A DNA stretch of 64,000 nucleotides from Cheiracanthium punctorium (Eukaryota; Arthropoda; Arachnida; Araneae; Cheiracanthiidae): positions 1,736,001 through 1,800,000 of the forward strand of contig JAWZYV010013019.1 in NCBI GenBank assembly GCA_038373885.1, written 5' to 3'. Under the pieces are notes generated by a model. That model was not told the origin of the DNA. It saw nothing but the letters and a program-made list of their open reading frames with translations, and did not search any database. Positions within the stretch are counted from its first letter, which is position 1. Every line of letters begins with the position of its first letter. The position numbers were made by a program, and so were the translations under genes. Positions 59,415 through 64,000 of this stretch are shown here, one piece after another.

Positions 59415-60350
59415 CAGTCGAATCCCGTTTTAGAGAAGTCCGTTACAGAGAAAATCTTGCTACAGAAAAAACTTTGGTAATCCCCAAATCAAATTACAAA
59501 ATGTAAATACAATCACTGGCGGCTCCTCTATTTGAGCACATGAACACGTGAACCCCCAAAGGAAAAAATACAAAATAAACACATTAACAAATTAAATTTT
59601 AAAAAATATATTGAGTACACTTATAGATTTTTGTGAACTTTAAACGTGAGTTTTTCTCTCCCTAACTCCCCCTTTCTATTATTAAACACGCTTATCATAG
59701 ATAACGCAATGTATTGTAGGTTACTACAGCAGAAAACATCACGTGCGATCGGATAAATGGCCTCCTGAACCGGTCTCTGAGAACAGACGCGAAGAGTCTC
59801 GGGAACTGCTGGACGCTGCTGATATCATTCCGTTCCCACATTTTCAGTGTGCGCACGGACCCTTTTTTGCGGTTATGTCTTCCAAATTCTCCCTGGGTTT
59901 GTTATGGTTGGTTTGTTAATCTAATTATTTTTCATTTTCTTTATTTTTATCATTTTTCAGTACAATATTTTTTACAAACTAATATAAATAATTAAGATGT
60001 CAGTAAAATAAGTGTTTCGGACCTAAAGCAATTGCACTTTTCAACAATGTAATTGGAAAGAAAAATTTAAATAAAATTACTCAAGGCAACGCATTTGCCA
60101 GATACCAAAATCCAAGACTAGATTTTTTTTTTTTTTAAGTTGCATGCCATTTTTCGTTTAACTGCTGAAAACGCAAGTATATTTCAACGTGTAAGTTGCG
60201 TTGTATCTGCATCTTTCATTTTCGAAATTAGTTTTGTTGTCTTAAGTAATCCACGAGCCGCCACTGAATATAATATCGGTACAGCGAAATTTCGTTAGAA
60301 CGAGATGATTTCTCTGGCCCTTTTGGAGTTAGGTCCTTTCGATTCGAGTG
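59415..60350. mobile_element. Relic of a pogo-like element split by a hAT element
   Basis: Left end CAGTCGAATCCCGTTTTAGA with TA before it (59413-59414), then GTCCGTTACAGAGAAAATC. After the hAT element, GAAATTTCGTTAGAACGAGA and TCTGGCCCTTTTGGAGTTAG resemble the opposite end of the same kind of element. The terminal right repeat is decayed (TTCGATTCGAGTGAA), so the end position is approximate. Confidence 0.45.
59514..60266. mobile_element. hAT-type non-autonomous element, 753 bp
   Basis: Left end CACTGGCGGCTC and right end GAGCCGCCACTG are inverted with one mismatch. Outside them lie AATACAAT (59506-59513) and AATATAAT (60267-60274), an 8-bp duplication with one change. The termini match the element at 13211-14249, so both belong to one family; interiors differ. 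No transposase frame. Confidence 0.8.
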
Positions 60351-60391
60351 AATTTCATTGAAGTTTGTATAATTTTTTAATTACCATTCAC

Positions 60392-60549
60392 CAGTGGCGA
60401 AGGGGGGGGGGGGTTACGACTACTTCAACTCTCATATTTGTATACCTATGTGTGATAAGGGAATGAAGAATATACATTTTGTCTGGCAAAAAAAATTGTC
60501 ATGGGGTGTGTGTGACCCCCCCCCTTCCCCCCTCTTTGCTACGCCACTG
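60392..60549. mobile_element. hAT-type MITE, 158 bp
   Basis: Left end CAGTGGCGAAGGGGG and right end, reverse-complemented, CAGTGGCGTAGCAAAGAGG. Flanks CCATTCAC and ACATTCAC agree in 7 of 8 bases. Both ends are followed by G-runs. Non-coding. Confidence 0.75.
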
Positions 60550-62149
60550 ACATTCACTATTTCATACACGCCTTGCCATTTATTGCCTTAAATACTTTTT
60601 TCTGCGTGCTTGAAAAATATTTCAATGCGCAAAATTTTCGTTTGCATCAAAAAATTTAGCAAAATATTTCAACTATTCCATAAAAAATTTTAAAGAAAAG
60701 CTGAAAAACGTTTTTATAAAACAAACGCAAGGTGGTTTTAATAAGGAAAAAAAAACAAATGGCAAAAAACCAAATAAGATAGTTATTTTGAAAAACATTT
60801 AATGTTTTCCCCTAGGCTAAACATTTGAAGTTTTTTTTTCTTTGAAAAGATTTTCACGGGTTTATATTTAAAAAGAAAATAATAATAATTATGCTGAAAA
60901 TTAAAGATTAAAAAAAAGCCTTTTCTGTACCCTTATTAATTTTTGTGACTAAAGAATTATTATTTAGAAATAAAATTGTGAATTAAAAATATTTATTTAA
61001 ATTGCTCTGATGCAAAAAGTCCTTTTTAAATCGTAGACAGATGTTGTTTGATGTACTTTAGCTCCCGAAGGAAAATGTTAATTGAAAACTTCCAAAAATT
61101 AAAAGTATTCCGTTTCTGCTTCTTTAATTTTAAATTCTTTTGTGAATAGCGATAAACACGATTTTTCTGTTAATTTCTAATTATAACAAAAGTCTAGTAA
61201 ACTAAGATTTTTAAATGTAGAAGTAAGATATTAAATACATTAAACAAATTTTTCCTTTAACTTGTTCGATATGCCTGGGTCAATTTTTGTGATAAATTGT
61301 ACACTAATGTACCAGTCTCCAACTAAGCTTAAATTTTTCATACTAATGTATCAGTTTAAAATACACTAAAATTATGAAACTCCAATGTTTTCATACTTTG
61401 TGAGTAACATCATTTAGTGCTTTGAACAGTTAGTTTTCAATTTTAGTAAGTACAGCTAAAAAATCTGACAAATTTTTGGAAAGAAACAATAGAAAATAAA
61501 CTTCTATTCCCAATCATTAATTAAGATTGATGAATATTCTAAAAAACGACTAACTATAATAAATGATGCACTTTGGGACAACACTTTAAAAATATAACAA
61601 TATTTCTATTCTTAATTCAGACATTAAAAAAGTCAATTTTGTAATTTTTCTACTAATGTAAATTTACTAGTTGAATTTATGACAGTTTATACTCTATAAG
61701 CGCTGCGAAATTTTTGCAGAAAAGCAAATAACGACCAGAAGAATATATTTTTTTCCAACTCACCAAATCACTCAGTATAATATTAAGTATAAAATTACAT
61801 CGACCTTTTTCCTTGAATCAAACAAAATTAGAATTTTAATTGCTAATATCCACAAAGTACGAGTACATTAAACCTTTAATATTTTTTCCGGATTCATTCT
61901 CCTTTGGACTCTTCGTAAAATAAAACCTAATCTTCGTTTCTTAGTGCTATTTTCCACTTTTAAGATTTTTTTTTTTATCCATCTTAAAGATGTTTGGTCA
62001 GCTGCACTTCTTGTTTGGTTTTCTTATTGCAGCTAGAATTCGATAATGGAAATTTCCGCGGGTCAACAAGGGAAGTCTTATTAAATTAGCGAGTAAAACA
62101 GGGAGGTGTTATCGAAAGAGTCTCTAAAAATATACTTTTTTAACCCTTT
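60550..62149. other. AT-rich intergenic DNA
   Basis: No gene is supported. The third copy of the low-level repeat noted at 58145 ends here (61985-62100). Confidence 0.4.
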
Positions 62150-62153
62150 AAAG

Positions 62154-62772
62154 CGCAGTGTATTGCTGCGAGGACACAAAACTCTGGCATTTGACTTCGA
62201 ACGCAAAAATGCTCTAGAATAAAATTGATTTTAATAAAATACTTCAAGATGACACAGTTACGCGAGAATCCTTCACGAAAAAAAAAAATGTTTTGTTGGG
62301 TTGAACAAAATTTTGTTGATTCAAAAAAAATTTGGTTGGCTGTATTTCAACCGGATAATTTTGTTGATTACAGCAAAATACTGTTTTTCACATTTCGTTG
62401 AATTAATTAAAATTTTGTTGCTTAAACAAAAATATTTCTTTGAAATGAGCGTCAACCAAAATTTTGGTGAATCAACGAAACATTTTTTTCAGTTTTTGCT
62501 TTTTTAGCACATAATTTGCAATAAAAATGACCAATTATTTGTAGAATTTATGGCAGAACTGATTTTATCAGTACTGGTATCTCCCGAAAACTCGAAAATG
62601 GGATGAAGATGCATAGATGTAGAAGAGCAATTGGATAGACTGCCTAAATGGCCGCAACGCTGAAAGAATGAAGCCGTTGCGATTGCTTGATTGAACTACT
62701 AGCAACATGGCGGAGTTAGTCCCGTCACAGAGCTAAAGAACTTTTTTCACACAATCAACTGTGTAGCTGTAC
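62154..62772. mobile_element. TTAA-type element (piggyBac-like), long form, interrupted
   Basis: TTAA (62150-62153) then CCCTTTAAAGCGCAG. The left internal words GAACGCAAAAATG, ATTGATTTTAATAAAAT and GCGAGAATCCTTC match 11623 and 58876. A foreign block at about 62290-62500 (rich in TTTTGTTGATTCA) interrupts it. It resumes with ATTATTTGTAGAATTTATGG and continues through GATAGACTGCC, AAGCCGTTGCGATTGC, ACATGGCGGAG and CAACTGTGTAGCTGTACAG, the family centre. Beyond the centre it is cut off. Confidence 0.6.
62290..62500 (+). repeat. TTGTTGATTCAACAA-type repeat inserted in the TTAA-type element
   Basis: Several TTTTGTTGATTCA/AACAAAAT words, then CTTTGAAATGAGCGTCAACC and a closing ACATTTTTTTCAGT, in the same order as 17212-17311. 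It separates two parts of the older TTAA-type element. Confidence 0.5.
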
Positions 62773-62992
62773 AGACATAGTTCACATAAAGTTGAATTTA
62801 ACATCATAAGAGGCAACAATAGATTCTGATATTACGATAACTGCAAAGTTAAATGATATAAATGAACAAGTATATGATTATTAAAAAAAGAATACTTCAA
62901 ATTACTCTACCATAACGAAACATTATTTCCATTCTAAATTAGTAGGGTTTGTCAAATTCTCTCCAAATATAATACTTTCTATAAATAACCTA

Positions 62993-63290
62993 TTTATAGA
63001 AAAATACATACGTAAAATTATGTCGCATTTTTATGCTGCTTTTTTGGGACAATTTTCAATAAAGGGGGTGAGAGATAAAATTGCATAGTCATTAAAAATT
63101 CATGTGATGCATATTCTAGAGCTTACGAAATATTGTAACAGTAGATTGAAGCTGTTGTGAACTAATAGTATTTAAATATATGTAAAATTATGTCGCATTT
63201 TTGGGACACATTTTTAGGACAATTTTCAATAAAAAGGGGGTTCAATAAAAAGGTTTTCAATAAAGAGAGATAAAATGACATAGTCATTAA
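62993..63290 (+). repeat. Two overlapping copies of the GTCGCATTTTT repeat
   Basis: The end module (AAAATTATGTCGCATTTTT, then GGGACAATTTTCAATAAA, GAGAGATAAAAT, GCATAGTCATTAA) appears at 63014-63095 and again at 63183-63290, separated by the GTGATGCATATTCTAG body found once at 51309-51390. The second module has an internal slippage of AATAAAAAGG-like words (63226-63262). Confidence 0.65.
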
Positions 63291-64000
63291 TACGGGACTG
63301 AGTGTTGTAAATCCACTCACAAAAATGACGTAGATAATCGAATCACGAAGAATGTTTTATAGCAAATTGGCACAGTCTACATCACAACTTCTTGCCGTTA
63401 CGTTTACACACACGCTGTGCTGTAATCATTTTTTTCAGTATATGGAATCACTATTATCGTACCATTACTACAGAAGCAAATAAGATTGTGTTGGGAACAT
63501 TTTTATAATCGATGTTTTCAGCATGATTTATCGTTCTTGCTTAGAATGCTTTCTCTACTATCCAGCGTACGTTTTTACATCAAACCTCAGACAAACCCAC
63601 TACCCAAACAAATTCTTGAATATCTCTGTAGTACTGTTTCACTCTAAAGCAGCAAATTTCTGATCTTCTTGTCTCTTGTTATTAATGCCCGCATTAATAA
63701 AGAATATTTTAGTAAAAAAAATTAATACCGTGGCAGAAATTTTCAACATTTTGCGTAAAAATGATTGTTTCTATTTATCATTGTGTAATCCTCTTATCTC
63801 CCAGAATTAAGAAATAAAAAATAAAATAAAAGAAGGTATTTGCTTTCTTTTCTGGAAATGCATGATTCCCCATTCAAAACTAGTTCTTTGAAAATCTGCA
63901 CAATTAAATAAAAGTTCTGGGGGATTAAGAAAACTCATTAGAAATTTTTGAAAAGAAATCGAATTAAGATAATAAATTAAATGTAAATGTGCGTTAAAAT
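63291..64000. other. AT-rich intergenic DNA
   Basis: No gene or element is recognised to the window end. Confidence 0.4.

Noticed and set aside
1..64000. Bacterial or phage system, operons, toxin-antitoxin or defence islands
   Set aside because: The window has spliced coding sequence, animal glycosyltransferase motifs and eukaryotic transposons; no prokaryotic gene organisation is present.

Overview
This is a eukaryotic, AT-rich, gene-poor stretch of nuclear DNA. It carries one recognisable host gene and a dense, nested layer of mostly non-autonomous DNA transposons. The host gene is an animal-type chondroitin sulfate N-acetylgalactosaminyltransferase. The repeat content includes a Tc1-like element with a DD34E-type transposase, a DUF4817-type helix-turn-helix fragment, hAT and mariner-type miniature elements, tRNA-derived short repeats and BEL/Pao and copia relics. 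Together these suggest an arthropod, most likely a chelicerate such as an orb-weaving spider. That assignment is an inference from family composition, not from a diagnostic sequence.

Layout. 1-20400 is intergenic, or a 5' intron of the gene. It holds a 954-bp TA-flanked element (2304-3257), short tRNA-derived repeats, a family of TTAA-flanked palindromic elements (about 7648, 11623, 15457), a BEL/Pao integrase relic (12560-14400) split by a hAT miniature element, a perfect 29-bp-arm palindrome (18225-18287), and a DUF4817-carrying element (19691-20244). 20472-23733 is the gene: an exon with its own splice acceptor carries the first coding segment (CDS 20499-20756), a 1588-bp intron contains a long-inverted-repeat element, and a single large terminal exon (22345 to stop at 23733) encodes the rest of a 548-residue type II Golgi glycosyltransferase.

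23734-48700 is downstream intergenic DNA with scattered short elements. These include hAT miniatures with target duplications (27353, 40127), a pogo-like element (32283-33008), a three-layer nest (34186-35842), a hAT transposase C-terminal relic (36938-37132), and a long-inverted-repeat element near 43005. 48714-50398 is a small mariner-type element split by a nearly complete Tc1 element whose transposase has one stop codon and appears to lack a catalytic aspartate. 50518-51521 is a copia gag relic with a putative LTR, bounded by inverted copies of a repeat that recurs at 63000-63290. 52398-64000 holds further nested hAT, pogo-like and TTAA-flanked elements and one unrecognised 93-codon ORF (54559-54840).

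The transposons are not a functional unit with the host gene. Two of them nevertheless sit very close to its splice acceptors, 64 bp upstream of the first coding exon and 87 bp upstream of the second. I found no sign of an operon, CRISPR array, functional tRNA or rRNA gene, or coordinated accessory system. The observations worth following are about transposon nesting, decay and possible effects on the gene.
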